From: Limnohabitans sp. G3-2
GTDB lineage: Bacteria; Pseudomonadota; Gammaproteobacteria; Burkholderiales; Burkholderiaceae_C
DNA: 64,000 nucleotides
Assembly (NCBI RefSeq): GCF_002778275.1
Contig: NZ_NESG01000002.1
Span: 62,001 to 126,000 of the forward strand
Reading direction: 5' to 3'
Shown piece after piece: positions 9,939 through 19,140 of the stretch (position 1 is its first letter; the number at the start of each line of letters is the position of its first letter). The notes under the pieces are model-generated. The model was not told the DNA's origin and did not search any database. It worked only from the letters and a program-made list of their open reading frames with translations. The position numbers were made by a program, and so were the translations under genes.

Positions 9939-10367
9939 ATGCGCCAAATCGACGAATTGAAAAACAATGGTCTGAAAGCCACGCTGCCACGCCTGAAAAT
10001 TCTGGACGTCTTTCAAAGTGGTGCGCAACGGCACATGACAGCGGAAGATGTCTACCGACACCTGTTACAGGACAACACCGACGTGGGCCTGGCCACGGTG
10101 TACCGGGTGCTGTTGCAATTTGAACAAGCGGGCATCTTGAGCCGCAACCACTTTGAAAGTGGCAAAGCGGTTTATGAACTCAACGAAGGCCAACACCACG
10201 ACCACATGGTGTGCCTCGATTGTGGCCGGGTGGAAGAGTTTTATGACCCGGAAATCGAGTCACGCCAACAAGCCGTGGCGCAGGCCAAAGGTTTTGTGAT
10301 CGCTGACCATGCTTTGAGCCTTTACGCGCACTGCACCCAAAACCCCTGCCCCCACCGCCAGCGTTGA
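9939..10367 (+). CDS. fur: Ferric uptake regulator
   Basis: Iron-responsive repressor; Fe(II)-Fur binds promoters of iron-acquisition genes. The 142 residues from the ATG at 9939 open with [20 protein letters not shown], the classic Fur start; an in-frame TTG at 9927 is less likely. The winged-helix part ([30 protein letters not shown]) is followed by the metal motif [15 protein letters not shown]. The C-terminus has a reduced second Cys cluster ([12 protein letters not shown]). It is divergent from bamE and converges on hprK with a 12 bp gap. No clear Fur box was identified by eye in the 85 bp promoter gap. Confidence 0.95.
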   Translation: MRQIDELKNNGLKATLPRLKILDVFQSGAQRHMTAEDVYRHLLQDNTDVGLATVYRVLLQFEQAGILSRNHFESGKAVYELNEGQHHDHMVCLDCGRVEEFYDPEIESRQQAVAQAKGFVIADHALSLYAHCTQNPCPHRQR

Positions 10368-10379
10368 GGGCTGCCGCGC

Positions 10380-11327
10380 TCACTCCATGGCGCGCCGCTG
10401 CCGATCGATGAAGTCTTGGTACGTGTCAATGCCGCGCATTTGCAAAATCGTGTTGCGCACGGCGGCTTCGACCAACACCGCGATGTTCCGGCCCGCGACC
10501 ACCTGAATCACCACTTTGCGAACTGGAATGCCCAAGATGTCCTGGACCAGCGGCTCCGAGGGCAGGCGTTCGTAATCGCGCTCCAAGGTCTCTTTTCGCA
10601 CCAAATGGACGATCAGCTTCAGGCGCATCTTGCGGCGCACGGCTGTTTCTCCAAAAATGGCCCGAATGTCCAGCAAACCGATGCCGCGCACTTCCAGCAG
10701 GTTTTGCAGCAAATCAGGGCAGCGCGCTTCAATGGTGGTTTGGTTGATGCGGTACAGGTCCACCGCATCATCGGCCACCAAGCCGTTGCCGCGTGAGATC
10801 AACTCCAGACCCAGCTCACTCTTGCCCAGGCCCGACTCGCCGGTGATCAACACGCCCATGCCCAAAATGTCCATGAACACGCCGTGCATGGTCGAGCGGT
10901 CGGCAAAGTGTTTGGACAAGTAGGCCCGCAGCACATCGATGACAAAAGCCGACGACTGTTCGGTCGAAAACATCGGGATTTGGGCCCGCTCACACATGGA
11001 GAGCAAGGCATCTGGCGCGGTTTGACCGTCGGCCAAGACCAGCATGGGCGGCTCTAAGGTGACAATGCGGGCGATGCGCCGAGCACAATCTTCGGCGGTG
11101 GCATTGCTCAGATAGGCCACTTCGCGTGGCCCCAAAATTTGCACCCTGTACGGGTGAATGTAATTGAGATAACCCACCAAATCGGCACCCGACCGTGCCT
11201 CGCGGACAGCCACCTCGTCAAAACGGCGCTCCGAAGCCCCCAAACCGGCCACCCATTGCCATTTGAGATTTTGGCGGTGGTCCTCAAACAAGAGGTCTGC
11301 GCTGATGACAGTTGGTTTCATCGCCAA
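10380..11327 (-). CDS. hprK: HPr kinase/phosphorylase
   Basis: Bifunctional enzyme that phosphorylates and dephosphorylates HPr on serine. The 315 residues contain the Walker A motif [11 protein letters not shown] near residues 155-165, preceded by the HGVF-type His used in catalysis, and the HPr(Ser) kinase signature [15 protein letters not shown]. It follows ptsN by 18 bp on the same strand, as in other betaproteobacteria, where the pair belongs to the nitrogen-related PTS; the ptsH partner is not in this window. The C-terminus (ATG-rich [18 protein letters not shown]) is typical. Confidence 0.95.
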   Translation of the reverse strand: MAMKPTVISADLLFEDHRQNLKWQWVAGLGASERRFDEVAVREARSGADLVGYLNYIHPYRVQILGPREVAYLSNATAEDCARRIARIVTLEPPMLVLADGQTAPDALLSMCERAQIPMFSTEQSSAFVIDVLRAYLSKHFADRSTMHGVFMDILGMGVLITGESGLGKSELGLELISRGNGLVADDAVDLYRINQTTIEARCPDLLQNLLEVRGIGLLDIRAIFGETAVRRKMRLKLIVHLVRKETLERDYERLPSEPLVQDILGIPVRKVVIQVVAGRNIAVLVEAAVRNTILQMRGIDTYQDFIDRQRRAME

Positions 11328-11345
11328 ATCACCCCATTGCGTTCA

Positions 11346-11813
11346 TCAGGCGGTTTGGGCAGACTGCCACTGTGCAATCAGTTGGTGCAGGTTGGCTTGA
11401 ACGGTGCTGTTCTTGATGTTGTCACGCAACACCGTGTCGCTGAGCAATTCGGCGATCTCGGACAGGATTTCCAGGTGTTTTTGTGTGGCCGCCTCGGGGA
11501 CCAACAGAAAGATCAGCAAATTGACCGGCTGCTCATCAGGCGCATCAAACCCAATCGCTTGGGCCAATTGGAAGACTGCAGCCATGGGCGCCTTGAGGCC
11601 CTTGATGCGGCCATGGGGAATGGCCACGCCGTGGCCCAATCCTGTCGAACCCAATCGCTCTCGGGCGAACAGGCTGTCCGTCACCAAAGCACGAGACAAA
11701 CCGTGCAGGTTCTCAAAGAGAAGTCCGGCTTCTTCGAATGCACGTTTCTTGCTGGTGGCTTCCACCCCGACAAGAACTTGTGCAACAGGCAATATGGATG
11801 AGAGACGATTCAT
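11346..11813 (-). CDS. ptsN: Nitrogen-regulatory PTS IIA component
   Basis: EIIA-Ntr phosphocarrier; it receives phosphate from NPr/HPr and regulates nitrogen and potassium physiology. I chose the ATG at 11813 (155 residues, MNRLSSILPVAQVLVGVEAT); the longer open frame runs through the hpf terminator. The phosphorylated His is His67 in G-H-G-V-A-I-P-H-G-R. It lies 18 bp before hprK and 167 bp after hpf, with an hpf terminator between, so it probably has its own promoter in 11814-11930. Confidence 0.93.
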   Translation of the reverse strand: MNRLSSILPVAQVLVGVEATSKKRAFEEAGLLFENLHGLSRALVTDSLFARERLGSTGLGHGVAIPHGRIKGLKAPMAAVFQLAQAIGFDAPDEQPVNLLIFLLVPEAATQKHLEILSEIAELLSDTVLRDNIKNSTVQANLHQLIAQWQSAQTA

Positions 11814-11929
11814 GGTCGAGGCCGGATTATGCACCTTGCGCGAGGGGCTGCCCTTTTGCCTTCGGAAACCTGTCTTCGCGCACCCCTGGCCATCGGCGCA
11901 GAGGAGGCACAGGCCGGCGCTTGACACAT

Positions 11930-11956
11930 AAAAAAAGGGCCACGCAAGGTGGCCCT
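11930..11956 (-). terminator. Rho-independent terminator after hpf
   Basis: On the minus strand a stem of GGGCCAC and GTGGCCC (11937-11943 with 11949-11955) with a 5-nt loop is followed by seven U. It ends hpf transcription 25-50 bp past the stop codon. Confidence 0.85.
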
Positions 11957-11980
11957 GGTCAGAACTGGGCAGCCGGCCCG

Positions 11981-12310
11981 TCACATCATGCGTTTGGGAG
12001 CGCTGTGGTGGTGGTCGGTGATGCGGTCTTTGTGCTTGACGACCTGACGGTCCAGCTTGTCCACCAATTCGTCCACAGCCGCGTACAGATCCTCGTGGGC
12101 GCTTTCAGCGAACAAGTCGCTGCCTTTGACGTGGATGTTGCATTCAGCGCGTTGGCGCTTTTCTTTTTCTTTTTGCTTTTCGACGGTCAAAAGCACTTTG
12201 ACATCCACCACTTGGTCAAAATGCCGGGTGATTCGGTCGAGTTTCCCCGTGACGTACTGACGCAATGCTGGGGTCACTTCGAGATGATGCCCACTGATGA
12301 TCAAATTCAT
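11981..12310 (-). CDS. hpf: Ribosome hibernation-promoting factor
   Basis: Binds the 30S decoding region and silences ribosomes in stationary phase. The 109 residues from the ATG at 12310 ([20 protein letters not shown]) form a short-type HPF/YfiA domain; an upstream ATG five codons earlier (12325) is possible. The charged [20 protein letters not shown] strand and the [16 protein letters not shown] helix are characteristic. It lacks the C-terminal dimerisation domain of long HPF. In many proteobacteria rpoN lies directly upstream; here an MFS gene and a terminator do. Confidence 0.93.
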   Translation of the reverse strand: MNLIISGHHLEVTPALRQYVTGKLDRITRHFDQVVDVKVLLTVEKQKEKEKRQRAECNIHVKGSDLFAESAHEDLYAAVDELVDKLDRQVVKHKDRITDHHHSAPKRMM

Positions 12311-12336
12311 AGTCGTCGCCTCCATGGATTCAGGGT

Positions 12337-12362
12337 GAAAAAGCCCCGCCGAAGCAGGGCTC
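12337..12362 (-). terminator. Rho-independent terminator after the MFS gene
   Basis: On the minus strand AGCCCTGC-TTCG-GCGGGGCT forms a hairpin with a UUCG loop followed by five U. A second hairpin (AACCACC/GGGTGGTT, 12366-12385) sits just before it. The rest of 12386-12518 shows no gene. Confidence 0.75.
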
Positions 12363-12518
12363 CGAAACCACCGTTGGGGTGGTTCGTCCCCACTATGCGC
12401 CGCATAAGAGGGAAAAGCAAGGCGTCTTGTTTAAACCTGAGCAACCCGCTGCGATTGGCGCCAAATGCAGTTTTTGATGCTATCGTGCGGGTTGAAGCCC
12501 AACGAAACCCGCGCCCGT

Positions 12519-13736
12519 TCAAGCCTTTGCAGGTGCACCATGCAAGCGCAAGCGACCGGCCAGCCAAGCGCTGAGGCAGCTGCTGGCAACACCCAACAAA
12601 CCTGCCACCCAGTACCCGGTCAGTTGCCCTTGTGCATCTCGGCCGATGATGAGCCCCGCCACCAAGGCGGCCAGGCCCATCGAAGCAGACTGCACCGCCG
12701 AGTTCAAGGTCATGAACGTCCCGCGCAAACGCGGCTCGACGGCAGAAGAAATCATCGCCATGCCAGGAATCATCCGCCCGCTCATGAGCGTGAAGAACAG
12801 TGTCGAGATGGCCAGCAAGCCCCACAGGGGCAGGCCTTGTGAGAGCGTGGTGGCCATCAAGGGCAGGGTCACGGCCAAAGCCAGGCGCTGGAACATCTGA
12901 ACCTTGCCCACCCGATCCGTCAGACGGCCAAAATAGCGTGCGCTCAGCAGCGTGGCCACACCGCCGCACAGGTAAATCCACGGCACCTCGGCCGTCTGCA
13001 TGCCCGCGTTGGACTGCAGGTAAATGGTGATGTACGGAATGACGGTGAAGGCGGCAAACATCATCAAGCCGGAGACGGCGAAAGCCTTGAGGTGGTTGGG
13101 ATCGGCCAGCACCTGACCAATCCCGCGCCAGACGTTCACTCTTTCGGGGTGGTGCAAATGCGCATCCAGCCGTGGCAAGGTTTGCCAAGCCCCCAGCGCC
13201 AGCAGACCCACCAACACGGCGATGCCCACAAAGGGCGCATGCCAATTGAAATGCGCCGCCAGAAAAAGGCCAAGGGGCACGCCCGCCACGGTGGAGACGG
13301 AAAACGAAGTCATCACCACACTCATGGCGCGGCCCCGACGCTCAAAAGGAATCACATCGGCCACAATGGTCTGAGACAGGGCAGACAAAACACCGCCAAA
13401 CAAGCCTGCAGCCACACGCGCCACCATCAACCACAGGTAGTCGGGCGCCAAGGCGCAAGCGAGCGTCGCCAGCCCAAACAAGCTGTACATGACCAGCAGC
13501 AACTGTTTGCGGCTGAAACGGTCAACGTAGGTGGCGGCCATCAGCCCCGAAAAGCCCGCAGACAAGGTGTACGCCGACACCAGCAAGCCGAACTGGGCGT
13601 TGCTGATGCCAAACAGGGCCGTGAATTGCGGCCCCAGCGGCATCATGATCATGAAATCGAGAATATGGGTGAACTGGATGCCGGCCAGCGTCAGGAGCAG
13701 CCAGCGCTCACGCCGCGGGGTCAAATGTGGGGTCAT
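12519..13736 (-). CDS. MFS transporter (DHA-like efflux permease)
   Basis: Twelve-helix major facilitator exporter in the inner membrane; the substrate cannot be read from sequence. The ATG at 13736 gives 405 residues; a TTG four codons upstream is unlikely. The N-terminal half shows helix 1 (LTLAGIQFTHILDFMIMMPL) and the helix 2-3 loop motif A, ATYVDRFSRKQLL; a second half repeats the fold with ARYFGRLTDRVGK. The end (RLRLHGAPAKA) is cytoplasmic. It is followed by a terminator and stands alone between hpf and corA. Similarity is closest to multidrug or sugar efflux families. Confidence 0.88.
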   Translation of the reverse strand: MTPHLTPRRERWLLLTLAGIQFTHILDFMIMMPLGPQFTALFGISNAQFGLLVSAYTLSAGFSGLMAATYVDRFSRKQLLLVMYSLFGLATLACALAPDYLWLMVARVAAGLFGGVLSALSQTIVADVIPFERRGRAMSVVMTSFSVSTVAGVPLGLFLAAHFNWHAPFVGIAVLVGLLALGAWQTLPRLDAHLHHPERVNVWRGIGQVLADPNHLKAFAVSGLMMFAAFTVIPYITIYLQSNAGMQTAEVPWIYLCGGVATLLSARYFGRLTDRVGKVQMFQRLALAVTLPLMATTLSQGLPLWGLLAISTLFFTLMSGRMIPGMAMISSAVEPRLRGTFMTLNSAVQSASMGLAALVAGLIIGRDAQGQLTGYWVAGLLGVASSCLSAWLAGRLRLHGAPAKA

Positions 13737-13870
13737 GGGTCGAAGCAAATGAATTGGCTGAATCTAACACCTGCCGCCCTGTGCTTTGAAGTTGCGGCGC
13801 GCAAAGCCCCCCTAACAAGCCATCCGGTGCGATAATCCGCCCAATATTTTTCTGGAGACACACTGCCGTG

Positions 13871-13932
13871 GAAACTACCCCGAGTCGGTAGCTTTCGAAC
13901 GCGCTGAGCACCTCGCCCAACGTTCGAAAGCT
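13871..13932 (+). promoter_or_regulatory. Structured 5' region upstream of corA with two competing hairpins
   Basis: A 12-bp perfect inverted repeat (AGCTTTCGAACG at 13890-13901 with CGTTCGAAAGCT at 13921-13932) overlaps an alternative 9-bp stem (GAAACTACC at 13871-13879 with GGTAGCTTTC at 13887-13896, one bulge). The two cannot form together because both use 13890-13896. It lies 60-120 bp before the corA start in a 255-bp gap (13737-13991). Regulation is inferred. Confidence 0.5.
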
Positions 13933-13991
13933 GCAAAAACAATACGCCGCCCCTTTGAACTTTTGGCAACTGGCCATTTTTCGGATTCGCC

Positions 13992-14978
13992 ATGCTCAAC
14001 ATCTTCACCCTTGTCAACGGCCGACTCTTTCAAGAAGAGATCGAGTCCTTGGAAGAACTCTCCCGTTTCCAGCCCATCTGGGTCGACCTGGAGTCGCCCA
14101 CCGTTGAAGAAAAGCGCTGGATCAAACAATACTTTGGACTGTCCATCCCAGAAGACGCGATGGACGAGGACATTGAGGAGTCCGCTCGCTTTTACGAAGA
14201 AGACAACGGCGAGTTGCACATCCGCTCGGACTTTTTGATCGCCGACGATGACGAGCCCCGCACGGTGCGCTGCGCGTTCATCTTGAACCAGCACAACACC
14301 CACTTGCGCAGCCAAGGTGTGTTGTTCTCCATCCACGACGAGGACGTGCCCGTGTTCCGCCTGCTGCGCATGCGCGCACGCCGTGCGCCAGGCTTGATCG
14401 AAGACGCCAAGGAAGTGCTGCTGAAACTGTTTGACGCCGACGCCGAGTATTCAGCGGACACGCTCGAAGGCATTTACGACCAACTTGAAAAAGTGGGCAA
14501 CACGGTGCTGTCGGGTGACGTGACCGACGCCATGGCCAGTGAAGTGCTGGGCGCGATTGCCCGGCAAGAGGACATGAACGGGCGCATTCGCCGCAACGTG
14601 ATGGACACACGCCGCGCTCTGAGCTTCATGATGCGCTCCAAAATGCTCAATGCAGAGCAGTTTGAAGACGCGCGTCAGATCATGCGTGACATCGATTCGC
14701 TCGACTCGCACACGGCTTTCTTGTTCGACAAAATCAACTTCTTGATGGACGCCACGGTCGGTTTCATCAACATCAACCAGAACAAAATCATCAAGATCTT
14801 CTCGGTGGCCAGTGTGGCCTTGCTGCCGCCCACCTTGATCGCCAGCCTCTACGGCATGAACTTCCAGTACATGCCCGAGTTGTCTCAAACCTGGGGCTAC
14901 CCTTACGCATTGGCCCTGATGGCGGCCAGTGCGGTGGTGCCCATGTGGTATTTCCGCCGCCGCGGCTGGCTCAAGTAA
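13992..14978 (+). CDS. corA: CorA-family magnesium/cobalt transporter
   Basis: Pentameric inner-membrane Mg2+ channel. The 328 residues start MLNIFTLVNGRLFQEEIESL; a long cytoplasmic funnel domain is followed by two C-terminal transmembrane helices. The signature G-M-N after helix 1 (SLYGMNFQYMPELSQ) is present and the tail ends basic (RRRGWLK). The acidic residues before helix 1 fit divalent-ion sensing. It is monocistronic, converging on mtnN with only 7 bp between stops, and is preceded by a region able to form competing stem-loops. Confidence 0.95.
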   Translation: MLNIFTLVNGRLFQEEIESLEELSRFQPIWVDLESPTVEEKRWIKQYFGLSIPEDAMDEDIEESARFYEEDNGELHIRSDFLIADDDEPRTVRCAFILNQHNTHLRSQGVLFSIHDEDVPVFRLLRMRARRAPGLIEDAKEVLLKLFDADAEYSADTLEGIYDQLEKVGNTVLSGDVTDAMASEVLGAIARQEDMNGRIRRNVMDTRRALSFMMRSKMLNAEQFEDARQIMRDIDSLDSHTAFLFDKINFLMDATVGFININQNKIIKIFSVASVALLPPTLIASLYGMNFQYMPELSQTWGYPYALALMAASAVVPMWYFRRRGWLK

Positions 14979-14985
14979 AGCGCAC

Positions 14986-15747
14986 TCAAGCGGTCAAACG
15001 CTTGGCCAACCAATGGGCCAAGATGGCCCGGCTGTAAGGGCTGGCCACCTCGCTGATGAAGCGGTTGAAATCGGTGTGCGCAGCGTCGTCAGCACGGTCC
15101 GAAATGGTGCGCACCGCCGTGAAAGGCACGCCATAGTCACAGCACACTTGGGCCACTGCCGCGCCTTCCATTTCGACCGCCAACGCGTCAGGCAATGCTT
15201 CGCGCAGTGCCTGACTTTCGGTAGCGGTCGAGACAAAGCGGTCGCCACTGACGATCAAGCCCCGGTGCATTTGGGGTGATCCCCAGGCCCACCGAGCCCA
15301 TGTGTCGGGGCCCAAATGCCGGTCGGCTTCTTGCAGCACCTCGTGCGCAGCCTCGGCCAATTGCGTCGACAGCGCGGCATCCGTCTCAAAAATAGCCCGG
15401 CCATACAAGGGCACCTCGTGGCGAGGAAAGAGCGGCGAAGCATCCATGTCGTGCTGCACCAAACCACTGGCCACCACCACATCGCCCACGCGCACACCCG
15501 GCCCCAAGCCGCCTGCGACGCCAGTGAACACCAAAGCGTCCACCCCAAAGCGCTCCAGCATCAACGTGGCGGTGGTGGCTGCTGCCACTTTGCCAATGCG
15601 CGAGAGCACCGCCACGACCGCATGGCCTTGCCACTGGCCCACCCAAAAGTCGCGTCCCGCCACCGTCACGCGTTGCTCACCAGGCATCTCAGCCAGAACA
15701 GCCGCGAGCTCTTCGTGCAGGGCACTCATGATGCCAATCACCGCCAT
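14986..15747 (-). CDS. mtnN: 5'-methylthioadenosine/S-adenosylhomocysteine nucleosidase
   Basis: Cleaves MTA and SAH to adenine plus the thioribose or ribosylhomocysteine, feeding methionine salvage and autoinducer-2 chemistry. The 253 residues begin MAVIGIMSALHEELAAVL, matching MtnN, with GVAGGLGPGVRVGDVVV, SGDRFVS, the AVEMEGAAVAQVC ribose-binding segment and the catalytic Asp in R-T-I-S-D-R-A. Slightly longer than E. coli (232) because of an insertion near residues 115-150 (EVLQEADRHLGPDTWARWAW region). It converges with corA. Confidence 0.92.
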   Translation of the reverse strand: MAVIGIMSALHEELAAVLAEMPGEQRVTVAGRDFWVGQWQGHAVVAVLSRIGKVAAATTATLMLERFGVDALVFTGVAGGLGPGVRVGDVVVASGLVQHDMDASPLFPRHEVPLYGRAIFETDAALSTQLAEAAHEVLQEADRHLGPDTWARWAWGSPQMHRGLIVSGDRFVSTATESQALREALPDALAVEMEGAAVAQVCCDYGVPFTAVRTISDRADDAAHTDFNRFISEVASPYSRAILAHWLAKRLTA

Positions 15748-15790
15748 GCTCAGCCCCTTGCTTTGACGTTAAAAAATGGACATGGAATTG

Positions 15791-15818
15791 AAAACGGCCA
15801 CATCACAAGGTGTGGCCG
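15791..15818 (-). terminator. Rho-independent terminator after fadD
   Basis: On the minus strand CGGCCACA (15811-15818) pairs with TGTGGCCG (15795-15802) around an 8-nt loop, followed by UUUU. It is 36 bp past the fadD stop. Confidence 0.75.
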
Positions 15819-15854
15819 CTGGTGGGTGCCCGGCGCACCTGCGCCAGAGCTTGG

Positions 15855-17537
15855 TCAAGCCTTGTTGCGCAGCTCACGCCGCAAAATTTTACCCACAGGG
15901 GTCTTGGGCAACTCATCGCGGAACTCGATCACACGCGGCTGTTTGTAAGCGGTCATGTTCTCGCGGCAGTAAGCCATGATGTCCTCGGCGGTCAAGGCTG
16001 GGTCCTTTTTGACCACCACCAACTTCACCGTCTCCCCGGTTTTCTCATCTGGCACACCGATGGCCGCGCATTCGAGCACGCCAGGGCAAGCCGATGCCAC
16101 CTCTTCCACCTCATTGGGATAGACATTGAAGCCGCTGACCAAGATCATGTCTTTTTTGCGGTCCACAATCTTGAAGAAGCCTTGCTCGTCGATGGTGCCC
16201 ACATCACCCGACTTGAAATAACCATCGGCCGTCATGACCTTGGCGGTTTCGTCAGGGCGCTGCCAGTAGCCGGCCATGACCTGTGGACCTTTGATGGCGA
16301 TTTCGCCAGGCATGCCCGGCGTCGTCACTTCATGGCCATCATCGTCCAGCAACTTCATGAAGGTACCGGGGATCGGCACACCAATCGTGCCGGTAAATGC
16401 CTTGCTGATGGTCGGGTTGCAACTGGCCGAGGGGCTGGTTTCTGACAAACCATAGCCTTCACAAATCGGGCAACCCGTTTTCTCCAGCCACAGCTTGGCC
16501 ACATTGGGTGTGACGGCCGTGCCGCCGCCCAAAGACACGAGCAGGTTCGACCAATTCACCGTGCCGAAATCAGGGTGGTTGGCCAATCCGTTGAACAAGG
16601 TGTTGACGGCTGGGAAACTGTGGAAGGTGTGCTTGGACAGCTCTTTGAGGACCGCAGGCAAATCACGCGGGTTGGGGATCAGAATGGTCTTGCCGCCCAT
16701 CCGCAGGCCCAGCATCATGTTCACCGTGAAAGCGAAGATGTGGTACAGCGGCAAAGCGCACACCGAAGTCGGCTGCTGCCCGGCTGGCATGCGTCTCATG
16801 GCCGGCTCGTTCCAGGCCTCGGACTGCAAAACGTTCGCAATCACATTGCGGTGCAAGAGCACAGCCCCTTTGGACACGCCCGTGGTCCCACCGGTGTACT
16901 GCAGCACAGCAATGTCGTCGGCTGAGAGCTCGGGTTTGCGAAACGCTTGCTGGCGCCCCTTGCTCAGCGCTTCATTGAAGCGAACCCCTTGTGGCAAATG
17001 GAAGGCGGGCACCATCTTCTTGACGTTGCGCACCACATAGTTGACCAAGCTGCCCTTGAGCAGGCCCAAGCGGTCACCCATAGACGCCAGCACCACATGC
17101 TGCACAGGGGTTTGGGCGATGCATTTTTCAAGCGTGGCGGCAAAGTTCTCGATGATCACAATGGCCTTGGCGCCCGAGTCCTTCAACTGGTGCTCCAGTT
17201 CGCGCGCGGTGTACAAAGGGTTGACGTTGACCACCACAAAACCTGCACGCAAAACAGCGGCCACTGCCACAGGGTACTGCGGCACGTTGGGCATCATGAT
17301 GGCGACGCGATCGCCCTTGCTCAATCCCAAGGATTGCAGGTAAGCCGCCATGGCCAGGCTGTCCTGATCGGTTTGCGCAAAGCTGAATTCCTTGCCCATG
17401 AAGCTGTAAGCCGCACGCTCTGAAAACTTGGAAAAACTCTCTTCGAGCAAACCCACCAAGGAGGTGTATTGGGTCGGGTCAATGTCGGCAGGGACGCCTT
17501 GCGGGTAACTCTTGAGCCAAATGGGATTTGCATTCAT
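15855..17537 (-). CDS. fadD: Long-chain fatty acid-CoA ligase
   Basis: Activates fatty acids with ATP and CoA for beta-oxidation. The ATG at 17537 gives 560 residues (MNANPIWLKSYPQGVPADID), the normal FadD length; a longer frame to 17639 reads through a terminator. Motifs seen: the P-loop-like YTGGTTGVSKGA, EGYGLSETSP, the Y-F-K-S-G-D-V-G-T hinge region, and the C-terminal lysine motif PKTPVGKILRRELR. Flanked by its own terminator, it appears monocistronic. It is one of two AMP-forming acyl-CoA ligases in the window (the other at 33.0 kb). Confidence 0.94.
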   Translation of the reverse strand: MNANPIWLKSYPQGVPADIDPTQYTSLVGLLEESFSKFSERAAYSFMGKEFSFAQTDQDSLAMAAYLQSLGLSKGDRVAIMMPNVPQYPVAVAAVLRAGFVVVNVNPLYTARELEHQLKDSGAKAIVIIENFAATLEKCIAQTPVQHVVLASMGDRLGLLKGSLVNYVVRNVKKMVPAFHLPQGVRFNEALSKGRQQAFRKPELSADDIAVLQYTGGTTGVSKGAVLLHRNVIANVLQSEAWNEPAMRRMPAGQQPTSVCALPLYHIFAFTVNMMLGLRMGGKTILIPNPRDLPAVLKELSKHTFHSFPAVNTLFNGLANHPDFGTVNWSNLLVSLGGGTAVTPNVAKLWLEKTGCPICEGYGLSETSPSASCNPTISKAFTGTIGVPIPGTFMKLLDDDGHEVTTPGMPGEIAIKGPQVMAGYWQRPDETAKVMTADGYFKSGDVGTIDEQGFFKIVDRKKDMILVSGFNVYPNEVEEVASACPGVLECAAIGVPDEKTGETVKLVVVKKDPALTAEDIMAYCRENMTAYKQPRVIEFRDELPKTPVGKILRRELRNKA

Positions 17538-17611
17538 GTGGGGTTCTCCTGCGGGCCAGTCTACCGTAGATCTGACTGATAACTGACACCCAAAGCCTCG
17601 GGGTTTACGCC

Positions 17612-17643
17612 AAAAAAAAAGGGGGTGAACGCCGTTCACCCCC
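17612..17643 (-). terminator. Rho-independent terminator after pntB
   Basis: A 10-bp stem GGGGGTGAAC/GTTCACCCCC with a 3-nt loop (17621-17643) is followed on the minus strand by nine U. It is a strong terminator 25 bp after the pntB stop and upstream of fadD. Confidence 0.92.
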
Positions 17644-17668
17644 TCGTTTCTACCGATGCCGTGAGGTC

Positions 17669-19087
17669 TTAGGCTTTCAAAGCCAGCAGCACCTCGTCCA
17701 GCATTTTCTTGGCATCGCCAAACAGCATGCGGTTGTTCTCTTTGTAGAACAAGGGGTTGTCAACGCCGGCATAACCGCTGGCCATCGAGCGCTTCATCAC
17801 GATGCTGGTGCGTGCCTTCCAGACTTCGAGGACCGGCATGCCAGCGATCGGGCTGGTCGGGTCATCTTGCGCAGCGGGGTTCACGATGTCGTTGGCCCCA
17901 ATCACGATGGCCACATCGGTCTCGGGGAAGTCGTCGTTGAGCTCGTCCATCTCGAACACGATGTCATAGGGCACTTTGGCCTCGGCCAGCAACACGTTCA
18001 TGTGGCCAGGCATGCGTCCGGCCACAGGGTGGATGCCAAAGCGCACGTTCACGCCTTTGTCGCGCAGTGTCTTGGTGATTTCAAACACGGTGTGCTGGGC
18101 TTGCGCCACGGCCATGCCATAACCGGGCACCACGATCACGTTTTTCGCGTCGCGCAGCAGCTCTGCGGTCTCGGCCGCCAGGATGGGGCTGACTTCGCCT
18201 TGCGGCTCGGCGGCTTCTCCTGCGGGCTTGGGCGCCGCAGCCGTGGTGCCAAAGCCCCCAGCGATCACGCTGATGAAACTGCGGTTCATGGCGTTGCACA
18301 TGATGTAAGACAAGATCGCGCCGCTGGAGCCCACCAAGGCACCGATCACGATCAGCAAGTCGTTGGAGAGCATGAAGCCCGTGGCCGCTGCAGCCCAGCC
18401 TGAATAGCTGTTGAGCATGGACACCACCACCGGCATGTCGGCGCCGCCGATGGCCATGACCATGTGGATACCGAACAGCAAAGCGATGGCGGTCATGATG
18501 ACCAAGGGCACCATGCCGTCTTGAACCGTGTGGGCGTTCATGAATTCACGGCCAAAGTACACCACCGCGATCAAACCCACCAGGTTGAGCCAATGGCGAG
18601 CAGGCAAGAGCAAGGGGCTGCCACCGATGCGGCCCGACAACTTGCCAAAAGCGGCCACCGAACCGGAGAAGGTCACCGCACCGATGAAGATGCCGATGTA
18701 GATCTCACCGGCATGGATGGCGTGCGCTGCGCTGTCCAAATTTTTGGAGGCTTCGGGGTCCACATAGGTGGCGTAACCCACCAATGCCGCGGCCATGCCG
18801 ACCATGCTGTGCATGAGCGCCACGAGTTCCGGCATTTGCGTCATCTGCACTTTGCGCGCTGCGTACAGACCAATGAGCGCGCCCACCAGCACGGAGCCCA
18901 CGATCATGGGGATGCCTTCGGCCGTGACTTGGGGGCCAAAGATGGTGGCCAGCACGGCCAGGCTCATGCCGATCATGCCGTAGAGGTTGCCACGCCGTGC
19001 AGTTTCTTGGTTGGACAAACCGCCCAGGCTGAGGATGAAGAGAATGGTCGCACCGATGTAGGCGACCGTGGCAAGACTTGAGTTCAT
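17669..19087 (-). CDS. pntB: NAD(P) transhydrogenase beta subunit
   Basis: Membrane and NADP(H)-binding half of proton-translocating transhydrogenase, which makes NADPH from NADH using the proton gradient. The 472 residues begin with about eight transmembrane helices (from [20 protein letters not shown]) and end with the NADP-binding domain [41 protein letters not shown] and the C-terminal [17 protein letters not shown]. It follows pntA by 53 bp, with a hairpin in the gap, and ends at a strong terminator. Confidence 0.96.
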   Translation of the reverse strand: MNSSLATVAYIGATILFILSLGGLSNQETARRGNLYGMIGMSLAVLATIFGPQVTAEGIPMIVGSVLVGALIGLYAARKVQMTQMPELVALMHSMVGMAAALVGYATYVDPEASKNLDSAAHAIHAGEIYIGIFIGAVTFSGSVAAFGKLSGRIGGSPLLLPARHWLNLVGLIAVVYFGREFMNAHTVQDGMVPLVIMTAIALLFGIHMVMAIGGADMPVVVSMLNSYSGWAAAATGFMLSNDLLIVIGALVGSSGAILSYIMCNAMNRSFISVIAGGFGTTAAAPKPAGEAAEPQGEVSPILAAETAELLRDAKNVIVVPGYGMAVAQAQHTVFEITKTLRDKGVNVRFGIHPVAGRMPGHMNVLLAEAKVPYDIVFEMDELNDDFPETDVAIVIGANDIVNPAAQDDPTSPIAGMPVLEVWKARTSIVMKRSMASGYAGVDNPLFYKENNRMLFGDAKKMLDEVLLALKA

Positions 19088-19105
19088 AGGTGTCTCTTTA
19101 ATCAG

Positions 19106-19135
19106 TTGGGGACAGAGCTAAAGATCTGTCCCCAA
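19106..19135. repeat. Intercistronic inverted repeat between pntA and pntB
   Basis: TTGGGGACAGA (19106-19116) and TCTGTCCCCAA (19125-19135) form an 11-bp perfect stem with an 8-nt loop in the 53-bp pntA-pntB gap. No U tract follows on the minus strand, so it is more likely an mRNA-stability or mobile REP-type element than a terminator. Confidence 0.7.
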
Positions 19136-19140
19136 AGTCA

